Source: a virus
Length of the DNA: 29,112 nucleotides
IMG/VR virus record: IMGVR_UViG_3300017758_000079
Coordinates: 1 to 29,112 of that record
Direction: 5' to 3' (one strand)
Positions 9,501 to 15,703 of this stretch are shown one piece after another. A program made the translations under genes and the position numbers. Positions within the stretch are counted from its first letter, which is position 1. Each line of letters starts with the position of its first letter. Under the pieces are notes generated by a model. That model was not told the origin of the DNA. It saw only the letters and a program-made list of their open reading frames with translations, and did not search any database.

Positions 9501-9965
9501 GGAGGTTCAGGTAATCCTTATCCTTGGATAGCCAAAAATCCAAAAACAACAAGAATACGTCCAGGAGATATTGTTGTAGAAAATAGAACTGGAGGTCCAT
9601 ATAAAACTTGGAATACTAATCCATGGACAGGATCTAGCCATGGGGATATAGTAATAGATGTAAATTATGATAAGGGATACATTACAGTGGTAGGAGGAAA
9701 TGTTGGTAATACAGTTAAAACAAAAACAAGACCTATCTATGGAGGAAAAGGAACAAGAAATAGAGGAAGGATGAAAAGTCCCCAAAATTATTTTGTTGTA
9801 CTAACACCAAAAAATAGTTTTAGAGATCAAATTGTATCTGCTGCTAAAAAAGAAAATTTAAATTTTGATTTAAGAGATGAACTTGATAGAAGTGTTGAAA
9901 ACCAATTATATGCTTATTATCAAGTAGCTCAATTAGATGCACCTCCACCAAACTCACAAGCATAA
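6537..9965 (+). CDS. Baseplate hub protein with C-terminal DUF2272-like cell-wall hydrolase domain
   Basis: At 1142 residues this is the largest structural gene here. The N-terminal region (about 1-300) has hub-like segments such as SKATINIKCFSKSQFSLLDV and LYLRPGYTLLLEFGW. Residues around 870-920 (ITDDILPPSY..., then VDIIVKGINHEVNVNTWSTT) resemble the end of gp27-type hub proteins. The last part, from about residue 940, resembles DUF2272/NlpC-P60-like hydrolases: PWSAAFISYVIKEAGVNFPY at 956-975, GGNHAIYSQKI, and SSHGDIVIDV with His1035. The position of the usual catalytic Cys is Ser958, as I recall for DUF2272. In T4 the hub (gp27) and lysozyme (gp5) are separate proteins; here one chain could carry both roles and locally degrade peptidoglycan during infection. 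Overlapping starts and stops tie it to both neighbours. Confidence 0.7.
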   Translation: MSNIIGNPFEEWVKGQVDIRQTALGQYSNINSSALKYYSSKTPWLRLASSVNITGKVINGVPDDSVYWKLIQAGFIKEQILNDNLAKNFILFGGAASVSDDSFTIDKEKYTTAVYDGAKAGLNYSSGVNRSFGNNGKQLFEGAYGWGGISERGYVPMPGIESATTTYYNNGALSKATINIKCFSKSQFSLLDVLYLRPGYTLLLEFGWTAYLNNLGQIENWPNFTTTPLDFLLNPDSFPGEKNQYEMYRKISEERKLYQGNYEAVYGKVSNFKWSFDSDGTYNISVDLIGMGNIMDSLKLNVTDPDKGKGDSNKSPSETPISIEEFAKELFGIAAGVAIYSQYQNAYHYPEKAKQEIRAYREGGKQIFDPYNTKTTTPAKLKAYCQEKYDLRIADEQNANNVGQQNADMNPLLANKNDTKLNKEFFKIYQQFVSLNVNASVEEAKIIPRVNGVKNGGCYINKTYNGERDIEGGGLALKSGYIKFAALLKIIEDNCNLFSKKGKGNNPRTKMIKFDFKYGDGVTSDTNYMLIVPPGFSTNPQICIVPWTSADIKGVIQFKTTEYNSDQSNSINEMLTNSTNFFVEDNPFVGRLANVMINLRFAAGALASTPKNEEGAISVISYLNTILQGVNESMGSINNFRVIHDEDTGIIKIYDESPMPGLVQVDDKSFTTFNVFGVKRGAEIPSENGVTAFKQQNTTGSFITNIGLDAEIPSNFATLISIGSQASGTNLQGNGTSFSNYNKGLIDRIIPEKIDAVESSDNNEKPTPIQKAKTIWKEKISYAASVGGSEGYGPYQEVYTAYGNDGSGGNMFNFHPDTTRNLTENYTSYIKIVHGVSAERLICPQPFFLPFNLNLSMDGLSGMKLFEKFRITDDILPPSYEENSVDIIVKGINHEVNVNTWSTTLDTLSVPRFKTKAEVKEETIAKLPKEKQKQLEEAAKDQDINNAFREYVTATPWSAAFISYVIKEAGVNFPYGGNHAIYSQKIREGGSGNPYPWIAKNPKTTRIRPGDIVVENRTGGPYKTWNTNPWTGSSHGDIVIDVNYDKGYITVVGGNVGNTVKTKTRPIYGGKGTRNRGRMKSPQNYFVVLTPKNSFRDQIVSAAKKENLNFDLRDELDRSVENQLYAYYQVAQLDAPPPNSQA

Positions 9966-10909
9966 TGTATATACCTAAATCACAAATAAAAGATAATTTA
10001 TTTACCCCTGGGGGTGAATGGTATTATGTTAGTTCTAATTCTCCTTATACTGGGTTTTACTATCAATTATCTAATGGTAAAGCCTATACGGGTAAAGATC
10101 AAAATGATCCCCCAAATGAAGAAATATATCAATCAATTCCTTTAGTTTCATCTGAAACAACTACTAATTCTGTAGAAGTATCAAATAAAATAGTAGAATA
10201 TAATCAAGATTGGGAGGGAAGTAAAGATCTTAAAATATACGGAATATTAAGTGATACAGACTATAATTTATTAAAATTAATACCTCAATATTATCAAGAA
10301 TTTCCAACTCCTGAAGATTATAAAAATGGTATGTTTATAAGATATTTTCTTTGCAAAATAAATCAATTAGAGTATTTAGAAGTTAATAAACAAACCTATG
10401 ATAATGTTGATACTAAAAATAATGCATGGGTATGGGAAAATTATATACCTTTTACTTTAGATTGGTATATAAAAGGAGATATTGATAGAGTATTTAATAA
10501 TAATAAAGGATCTATATTTATTAAAGAAAAAGAAATAAACAAAAAAGGTTTAGGAAATTATTTAGGAAAAAAATATTTAGAATATTTTAAATATCCTAAA
10601 TCTAGCAATCTTACTACTACAGGAGGAGAACTAATAACTTTATCAGGTCAAGATTATGTAGGATCTTATCATATCCATGAAAATCAAGGTCCTATGGAAG
10701 GGGCTATTCACATACAAGGGGCTCATAATAGATTATTTTACAAAAGATTTTATCAAAATGAATTAGTTGATGTTTTAAATCAAGAAGGAGTTATTGAAAC
10801 AGGAGAGTCACAACAGGTTGAATTTGTAAGGGATTTAACTATAGAATATGATATACCTAATCAAATTCAAACAAGTAATAATAATTCTTCAACTGGAGGT
10901 GGATATTAG
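9965..10909 (+). CDS. Putative virion structural protein
   Basis: The 314-residue protein begins at an ATG overlapping the hub stop codon by one base (TAATG), so it belongs to the baseplate operon. The N-terminal part reads FTPGGEWYYVSSNSPYTGFY and YQLSNGKAYTGKD. The C-terminal part has QDYVGSYHIHENQGPMEGAI followed by HIQGAH. I recall the 'Y.G.YHIH...GPM.G..H' pattern, without certainty, from structural proteins of marine phages. There is no signal peptide or membrane segment. It ends Gly-rich (SSTGGGY). A baseplate-periphery or fibre-attachment role is plausible but not shown. A terminator is not visible after it; a promoter-like motif follows and starts the replication module. Confidence 0.6.
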   Translation: MYIPKSQIKDNLFTPGGEWYYVSSNSPYTGFYYQLSNGKAYTGKDQNDPPNEEIYQSIPLVSSETTTNSVEVSNKIVEYNQDWEGSKDLKIYGILSDTDYNLLKLIPQYYQEFPTPEDYKNGMFIRYFLCKINQLEYLEVNKQTYDNVDTKNNAWVWENYIPFTLDWYIKGDIDRVFNNNKGSIFIKEKEINKKGLGNYLGKKYLEYFKYPKSSNLTTTGGELITLSGQDYVGSYHIHENQGPMEGAIHIQGAHNRLFYKRFYQNELVDVLNQEGVIETGESQQVEFVRDLTIEYDIPNQIQTSNNNSSTGGGY

Positions 10910-10914
10910 ATAAA

Positions 10915-10927
10915 TTTTTCATATATT
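10915..10927 (+). promoter_or_regulatory. TTTTTCATATATT motif upstream of the DNA polymerase
   Basis: The motif resembles those at 12667-12679, 14638-14648 and 27059-27071. It is followed by GAAATAAAAAAGTT and the ATG at 10942. Unlike three of the others, it has no clear TTTG about 20 bases upstream, so it may be a weaker or activator-dependent promoter. Confidence 0.4.
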
Positions 10928-10941
10928 GAAATAAAAAAGTT

Positions 10942-12201
10942 ATGTTTTGGTTAGTTGAAAGTAAAGTTCAATTTGAACAGTTTACAAATGCTAATTGGGA
11001 AGAAGTTTTTATAGAAGTAATTCCAAATAGTTATTTAATACATCCTGCACAAAATAATATTTGCGCTTTGTATATTAGACCATTATTATCAACTAAAGGA
11101 TTTATTGTCCCACTATCACATAGTGAAACTTTAAATATAAATATAACGGAAATAAACACGATGTTACATAAATTTAGTAGCATATATGTGCGTGATAAGA
11201 AGGAATTTTTACATTATTTACCACTAAAAGGCCTCTTTGACATAAACCAACAAAACCCTCCGTATATACCAGAATTAACCCAAACACATCACATTTTTAA
11301 TAGGAGATATCCTAATAAAAAAGACATAAATAGAATTATACCTATAGTTAAACATTATGAATATTGTGAAAAAATATATAATAACCTTAAAGATAAAATA
11401 AATGAACAAATCAATGAATTCTACAATAATAAATCTTCAGTGGTTTTCAACGCCATTGAAAGAAATGGTATACGAGTTAATAGAGAAAAATTTGAATCGT
11501 ACTTTCATGTTATCGACGGAGATTACGTCTACACGCAGTACAACTTTAAAACTCTTACAGGAAGACCAAGTAATAAATTTAAAGGAGTAAATTATGCCGC
11601 AATTAATAAAGAAAACAATAGTCGAGAAAGTTTTATACCCCGTAATGACATTTTTGTTGAGTTTGATATTGGGGCTTATCATCCTACTTTGTTATCTAAG
11701 TTGGTTGACTTTGATTTTGGTAATGAGGATATTCATACTGCCTTTGCGAAAATGTATGGGGTTGAATATAAAAAAGCCAAAGAATTAACATTTAAACAAT
11801 TATATGGAGGAGTATTTGATCAATATAAAGATCTAGAATTTTTTAAAAAAGTTCAAGTATATACTGATAATTTATGGGAAGAGTTTAAAGAAAAGGGCTG
11901 GATTGAATGTCCTATTTCAAAACATAGGTTTATTAAAGAAAAAATAGGTGAAATGAAGCCTCAAAAATTATTAAATTATTTACTACAAAACTTGGAAACC
12001 GCAATGAATGTTCATATATTGTGGGACATAATTAAGTTATTAAGAAATAAAAAAACAAAAATAGTTTTATATACTTATGATTCGTTTTTATTTGATTTAG
12101 ATAAAGAAGAAGAAGATGTGTTGGAAGAAATAAAAGAGCTATTTAATAAATATAAACTACAAATAAAAATATGCTATGGAAACGATTACAATTTTAAATA
12201 A
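10942..12201 (+). CDS. Family A DNA polymerase, compact, with degenerate exonuclease region
   Basis: This is a template-directed DNA polymerase of the Pol I family, 419 residues against 605 for Klenow. Visible motifs include TLTGRPS with Arg208 (Pol I TGRLSS), motif A EFDIGAYHPT with Asp242, motif B KAKELTFKQLYGG with Lys280, Phe284 and Tyr288 in Pol I spacing, Asn345/Gln349 matching Pol I N845/Q849 spacing, and motif C YTYDS with Asp380. Motif C normally reads HDE, so His and Glu are replaced. Residues 21-103 follow the layout of the Klenow 3'-5' exonuclease domain, but the DxE and later Asp positions are lost (VFIEVIPNS), so proofreading is probably absent from this chain. T4 itself uses a family B polymerase. 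The downstream neighbours (gp32, uvsX, 5' nuclease, gp41) support this as the replicative enzyme. Confidence 0.85.
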   Translation: MFWLVESKVQFEQFTNANWEEVFIEVIPNSYLIHPAQNNICALYIRPLLSTKGFIVPLSHSETLNINITEINTMLHKFSSIYVRDKKEFLHYLPLKGLFDINQQNPPYIPELTQTHHIFNRRYPNKKDINRIIPIVKHYEYCEKIYNNLKDKINEQINEFYNNKSSVVFNAIERNGIRVNREKFESYFHVIDGDYVYTQYNFKTLTGRPSNKFKGVNYAAINKENNSRESFIPRNDIFVEFDIGAYHPTLLSKLVDFDFGNEDIHTAFAKMYGVEYKKAKELTFKQLYGGVFDQYKDLEFFKKVQVYTDNLWEEFKEKGWIECPISKHRFIKEKIGEMKPQKLLNYLLQNLETAMNVHILWDIIKLLRNKKTKIVLYTYDSFLFDLDKEEEDVLEEIKELFNKYKLQIKICYGNDYNFK

Positions 12202-12649
12202 AACTCCTAATATGTATACAGTGGACGATTTTTCGGACATTACTAATCAAAATTTAGGAGATTTGAACAATAAACTATTTTGCACATTTACTACCCTAGA
12301 TAATTTAGAATTACTTCTAAGTTCTATTACAGACAAATATAATATAATGTATAATAAAATATTTGTTTTGTATGTTAAAGAAAATGATGAGTATGTTTGT
12401 ACCTACAACATTGACCAAGGCAATATCTCAGACTTACCTGATAATACAATTTTAGTTCATAGAAAAAAAGAAACAAATACACTTTATACTATTAATGCTT
12501 TAAATGAATTAATTAAAAAATTAAATGGTGGTGTAGTTGATACTAAGTTCCCTATAACTTGGGAACATTATAAAAATTCAGTACTTTTAACTCAACATGA
12601 TGAGTTAAAACAATTGAAAACAAAAATTCATAAAATAATTGAACTATAG
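12176..12649 (+). CDS. Conserved-looking protein of unknown function in the replication module
   Basis: I do not recognise this 157-residue protein. It is soluble, with Lys/Asp/Glu-rich surfaces, ordered segments such as NTLYTINALNELIKKLNGGV (about 111-130) and FPITWEHYKNSVLLTQHDEL, and a helical C terminus. The first ATG overlaps the polymerase end by 26 bases. An in-frame ATG at 12212 (MYTVDDFSD) starts just after the polymerase stop with an A-rich leader, as other genes here do, and may be the true start, giving 145 residues. It lies between the polymerase and the ssDNA-binding protein, so a replication accessory or polymerase-partner role is an inference from position. Confidence 0.65.
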   Translation: METITILNKTPNMYTVDDFSDITNQNLGDLNNKLFCTFTTLDNLELLLSSITDKYNIMYNKIFVLYVKENDEYVCTYNIDQGNISDLPDNTILVHRKKETNTLYTINALNELIKKLNGGVVDTKFPITWEHYKNSVLLTQHDELKQLKTKIHKIIEL

Positions 12650-12679
12650 TTTGGTTGTTTTATAAATTTGTCGTATATT
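12650..12679 (+). promoter_or_regulatory. Bacteroidota-type promoter upstream of the ssDNA-binding protein gene
   Basis: TTTG (12650-12653) is separated by 20 bases from TATATT (12674-12679). The same spacing occurs at 27042-27071 and nearly the same (19) at 14620-14648. Known Bacteroidota housekeeping promoters have a -33 TTTG-like box and a -7 TAnnTTTG box at about this distance. This is a strong candidate for early/middle expression by host polymerase. Confidence 0.55.
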
Positions 12680-12688
12680 AATCACAGT

Positions 12689-12696
12689 TATAAATA
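12689..12696 (+). promoter_or_regulatory. TATAAATA box matching the T4 late promoter consensus
   Basis: TATAAATA lies 16 bases before the ATG of the gp32-like gene. It is identical to the T4 late -10 consensus. T4 gene 32 also has several promoters. The match is short and the genome is AT-rich, so chance cannot be excluded. Confidence 0.35.
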
Positions 12697-12712
12697 AATA
12701 AAAAAAGTTATT

Positions 12713-13540
12713 ATGGATTTAAACCAAATAAAAAAGAAGTTAGAGTCACTTCAGTCACAATCAAACTCAAACAAATCAAGTGGAAAATCAATATTTTGGA
12801 AACCTACAGTAGGTAAACAACAAGTTAGAATTGTTCCTAATAAGTATAATAAATCATTCCCATTTACTGAAATGCAATTCTATTATGGAATAGGTCAAAG
12901 AGTAATGGCTTCTCCTATGAATTGGGGAGAAAAAGATCCAATTCAAGAATTTACAAAACAATTGCGTTCTAGTGGAGATAAAGAAAATTGGTATTTAGCA
13001 AAAAAATTAGATGCCAAAACTCGTATTTTTGCCCCAGTAATTGTAAGAGGTGAGGAAGAAGAAGGTGTTAAATTATGGCAGTTTGGAAAAGAAGTTTATC
13101 AAGCATTTTTAAATTTAGCAGCTGATGCTGAGGTTGGTGATTATACTGATGTATCAGGAGGAAGAGATATTAAATTAACAACTGTAGGACCTGAAGTAAC
13201 AGGAACTCCTTATAATAAAACTACTATTTCCCCATCAATGAAACAATCACCTATTAGTGATAATACTAACATAGTTGAAAGAGCTTTAGATACTCAACCA
13301 AATCCTATAGATGTGTTTAAAAGACTTACTTTTGATGAGGTTAAAGCTAATTTAGAAACTTTTTTAAAACCTGAAGGTGGAGAAGAAGGTGAAATTTTAT
13401 CTGAACCTGCTGTGGGATTTGATAATGATAAATCAAATAATTATTCACTTGAAGGGAAAAATACAACTTCTAAGGCAGAAAAATTTGATTCATTATTTGA
13501 TGATAAAAAGTCTTCAACTGATGATGATTTACCATTTTAA
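12713..13540 (+). CDS. 32: Single-stranded DNA-binding protein, T4 gp32-like
   Basis: This protein coats ssDNA during phage replication and recombination and recruits partners. The 275 residues begin with a basic helical segment (MDLNQIKKKLESLQ), the equivalent of the gp32 cooperativity domain. The core follows: SIFWKPTVGKQQVRIVPNKY at about 26-45, then FPFTEMQFYYGIG and NWYLAKKLDAKTRIFAPVIV, typical of gp32 proteins of marine T4-like phages. The zinc-binding cysteines of T4 gp32 are not seen. The C-terminal tail is acidic and ends DDDLPF, almost the DDDIPF tip of bacterial SSB rather than the T4 tail. It is followed after three bases by uvsX. Two different promoter-like elements precede it. 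The start is the ATG after an A-rich leader. Confidence 0.88.
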   Translation: MDLNQIKKKLESLQSQSNSNKSSGKSIFWKPTVGKQQVRIVPNKYNKSFPFTEMQFYYGIGQRVMASPMNWGEKDPIQEFTKQLRSSGDKENWYLAKKLDAKTRIFAPVIVRGEEEEGVKLWQFGKEVYQAFLNLAADAEVGDYTDVSGGRDIKLTTVGPEVTGTPYNKTTISPSMKQSPISDNTNIVERALDTQPNPIDVFKRLTFDEVKANLETFLKPEGGEEGEILSEPAVGFDNDKSNNYSLEGKNTTSKAEKFDSLFDDKKSSTDDDLPF

Positions 13541-13543
13541 AAT

Positions 13544-14617
13544 ATGGCTAAGAAAAAATCACTTACAGAAGCTGCTTCTAAGGAACTTAAATCTAAATTT
13601 GACCTAAATGCTTTTAAAGATAAAAAAGGTTTAAAACAAAATGTAAAATTTAAGGAACAAGAATGGATTCCATTATCTTCAGCATTTCAGGATGTTACTT
13701 CTATTCCTGGTATTCCTATGGGACATATTGTACTACTCAGAGGACATTCAGACACAGGTAAAACAACAGCACTTTTAGAAGCTGCTGTATCTGCTCAAAA
13801 ACGAGGTATAATGCCCGTGTTCATTATTACAGAAATGAAATGGTCTTGGGATCATGCTAAAATGATGGGTATGGAAGTAAATGAAGTTGTTGATAAGAAA
13901 ACAGGTGAAATTACTAATTATGATGGGAATTTTATTTATGTTGATAGGGAAACTATTAATTCTATTGAAGATGTAGCTGGGTTTATTTTAGATTTAATGG
14001 ATGAGCAAAAGAAAGGTAATTTACCTTATGATTTATTATTCTTATGGGATTCAATTGGATCAGTGCCTTGTGAAATGTCAATTAAATCAAATAAAAACAA
14101 TAATGAATGGAATGCAGGTGCTATGTCAACACAATTTGGAAATAGCGTAAATCAACGTATTACATTGTCACGTAAGGAATCATCCTCATATACTAATACA
14201 CTTGTATGTATTAATAAAGTTTGGACGTTAAAAGCGGAGTCTCCAATGGGACAACCCAAACTAATGAATAAAGGAGGTTATGCAATGTGGTTTGATTCCA
14301 CATTTGTAGTTACATTTGGTAACGTTATGTCAGCTGGAACTTCTAAAATTAAAGCTATTAAAGATGGTAAACAAGTTGAATTTGCTAAACGTGTAAATAT
14401 TCAAATTGATAAAAATCATATTAATGGTGTTACTACTAGAGGTAAAATCGTAATGACTCCTCATGGATTTATTAATGATAATGACAGAGAACTAAAAGGT
14501 TATAAAGATGCCAGAAAAGATGATTGGGCTGATATACTAGGTGGTGGTGATTTTAGAGTAGTTGAAGAAGATCAAGCATACACTGATATAACATCTTTTG
14601 GGGAAGAACCACAATAA
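13544..14617 (+). CDS. uvsX: UvsX RecA-like recombinase
   Basis: This is an ATP-dependent strand-exchange protein used for recombination-dependent replication and repair. The 357 residues contain the P-loop GHSDTGKT (67-74), the catalytic-type Glu97 in IITEMKW, and Walker B LLFLWDSIGSV (164-174, Asp169). A loop region at about 186-215 contains EWNAGAMSTQFGNSVNQRIT. T4 UvsX has 391 residues, so the size is normal. The C terminus is acidic. It starts three bases after the gp32-like gene, its usual functional partner, and the 5' nuclease follows. The RecA-like nuclear core is unambiguous; choosing UvsX rather than bacterial RecA rests on the phage context and the divergent P-loop. Confidence 0.9.
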   Translation: MAKKKSLTEAASKELKSKFDLNAFKDKKGLKQNVKFKEQEWIPLSSAFQDVTSIPGIPMGHIVLLRGHSDTGKTTALLEAAVSAQKRGIMPVFIITEMKWSWDHAKMMGMEVNEVVDKKTGEITNYDGNFIYVDRETINSIEDVAGFILDLMDEQKKGNLPYDLLFLWDSIGSVPCEMSIKSNKNNNEWNAGAMSTQFGNSVNQRITLSRKESSSYTNTLVCINKVWTLKAESPMGQPKLMNKGGYAMWFDSTFVVTFGNVMSAGTSKIKAIKDGKQVEFAKRVNIQIDKNHINGVTTRGKIVMTPHGFINDNDRELKGYKDARKDDWADILGGGDFRVVEEDQAYTDITSFGEEPQ

Positions 14618-14619
14618 AT

Positions 14620-14648
14620 TTTGATACCCGGAATATCTTTCGTATATT
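14620..14648 (+). promoter_or_regulatory. Promoter-like motif upstream of the 5' nuclease gene
   Basis: TTTG (14620-14623) is followed after 19 bases by TATATT (14643-14648), in the extended form TTTCGTATATT as at 27061-27071. Part of the motif lies in the loop and right arm of a perfect hairpin (14627-14653), so transcription and RNA structure may interact here. Confidence 0.5.
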
Positions 14649-14653
14649 CCGGG
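14627..14653 (+). other. Perfect 10-bp hairpin between uvsX and the 5' nuclease gene
   Basis: CCCGGAATAT (14627-14636) and ATATTCCGGG (14644-14653) are exact complements around the 7-base loop CTTTCGT. The arms carry a five-base GC clamp, unusual for this AT-rich sequence. No T tract follows, so it is not a standard terminator. It could be a terminator variant, an mRNA-stabilising or processing hairpin, or an operator overlapping the promoter. Confidence 0.7.
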
Positions 14654-14667
14654 CATAAAAACAACAC

Positions 14668-15699
14668 ATGAAACAGAAAGAATTATTTAAGCTTCTGGAT
14701 AATATCCAGGAGCAAGGCCCACAAACTGAGACTCACGAAAGAATATTATTTATAGATGGTTTAAATTTATTTTTTAGAAATTTTGCTGTGTTAAATATGG
14801 TAAATCCCTTAGGAATTCATATCGGGGGATTAGGTGGATTTTTTCGTTCTTTAGGAGCTATGATTCGTCAAATTAGTCCTACACAGGTTTATGTAGTATT
14901 TGATGGGGCTGGATCAGCTAATAACAGAAAAAATATAATGCCAGAATATAAATCTGGTAGAGATTTACAACGTATTACTAATTGGGATGCTTTTGATGAT
15001 AAAGATGATGAGGATGATGCTAAAGTAGACCAAATGGTTAGAATTATTCAATATTTAAAAACATTACCCGTTAAAACTGTAAGTATTGATAAAGTAGAAG
15101 CAGATGATATTATAGCATATTTAAGTAAATCTGTTATTAAACACCCTAAAGACAAATCTTTTATCATATCATCAGATAAAGATTTTTTACAATTAGTTAG
15201 TGAAAATGTTGTTGTATATCGTCCTATGGAAAAAGAATATTATACACCTAAAACCGTAATGGATAAATATAAAATGTCTCCTCATAATTTTATACTACAT
15301 AAAACATTATTAGGTGATAATTCTGATAAAATTAAGGGTGTTAAGGGATTAGGTGAAAAAGGATTATTAAAAAAGTTTCCTGAATTAATAGAAAAAGACA
15401 TGAATTGGGATGATATATTAAATATATGTGAAAATAAAATATCAGATCACGTTGTATATGCTCGAATAATTCATGGTCAAGATGATTTAGAAAAAAATTA
15501 CAAAATAATGGATTTAAGTAATCCAATGTTAAGTAAAGAAGATAAAGAATGGTTAGATGAGGTTGTAGAATCAAATGATCTTTCGTATTATCCCGATCAA
15601 TTCGTAGCAATGTATAATGAAGACCAAATAGGAGGATTAATTCGAAATGTTGAGTTTTGGGTTAAAGATTGTTTTCAAAATTTAGTTGTAAAAAAATAG
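14668..15699 (+). CDS. rnh: 5'-3' exonuclease / RNase H, T4 rnh-like (FEN family)
   Basis: This nuclease removes RNA primers and 5' flaps from lagging-strand fragments. The 343 residues carry the family's metal-binding acidic residues: FIDGLN (Asp30), FDG (Asp79), EADD (144-147), SSDKDF (Asp170, Asp172) and GDNSD (Asp217, Asp220). A helix-hairpin-helix type stretch follows, KIKGVKGLGEKG (221-232). T4 RNase H has 305 residues, so the size is normal. An acidic insertion, DDKDDEDDAK, lies at 110-119. The gene sits between uvsX and the gp41-like helicase, four bases from the latter, which fits a replisome operon. An upstream hairpin and promoter-like motif suggest it may have independent control. 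Confidence 0.9.
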   Translation: MKQKELFKLLDNIQEQGPQTETHERILFIDGLNLFFRNFAVLNMVNPLGIHIGGLGGFFRSLGAMIRQISPTQVYVVFDGAGSANNRKNIMPEYKSGRDLQRITNWDAFDDKDDEDDAKVDQMVRIIQYLKTLPVKTVSIDKVEADDIIAYLSKSVIKHPKDKSFIISSDKDFLQLVSENVVVYRPMEKEYYTPKTVMDKYKMSPHNFILHKTLLGDNSDKIKGVKGLGEKGLLKKFPELIEKDMNWDDILNICENKISDHVVYARIIHGQDDLEKNYKIMDLSNPMLSKEDKEWLDEVVESNDLSYYPDQFVAMYNEDQIGGLIRNVEFWVKDCFQNLVVKK

Positions 15700-15703
15700 T
15701 TAT

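Noticed and set aside
11402-11788. Short + strand frames of 62 and 64 residues inside the polymerase gene
   Set aside because: They overlap the conserved polymerase motifs in other frames and have no independent leader.
13377-13607. 76-residue + strand frame across the gp32/uvsX junction
   Set aside because: It overlaps two well-supported genes in another frame and has shadow-like Ile/Leu/Lys composition.
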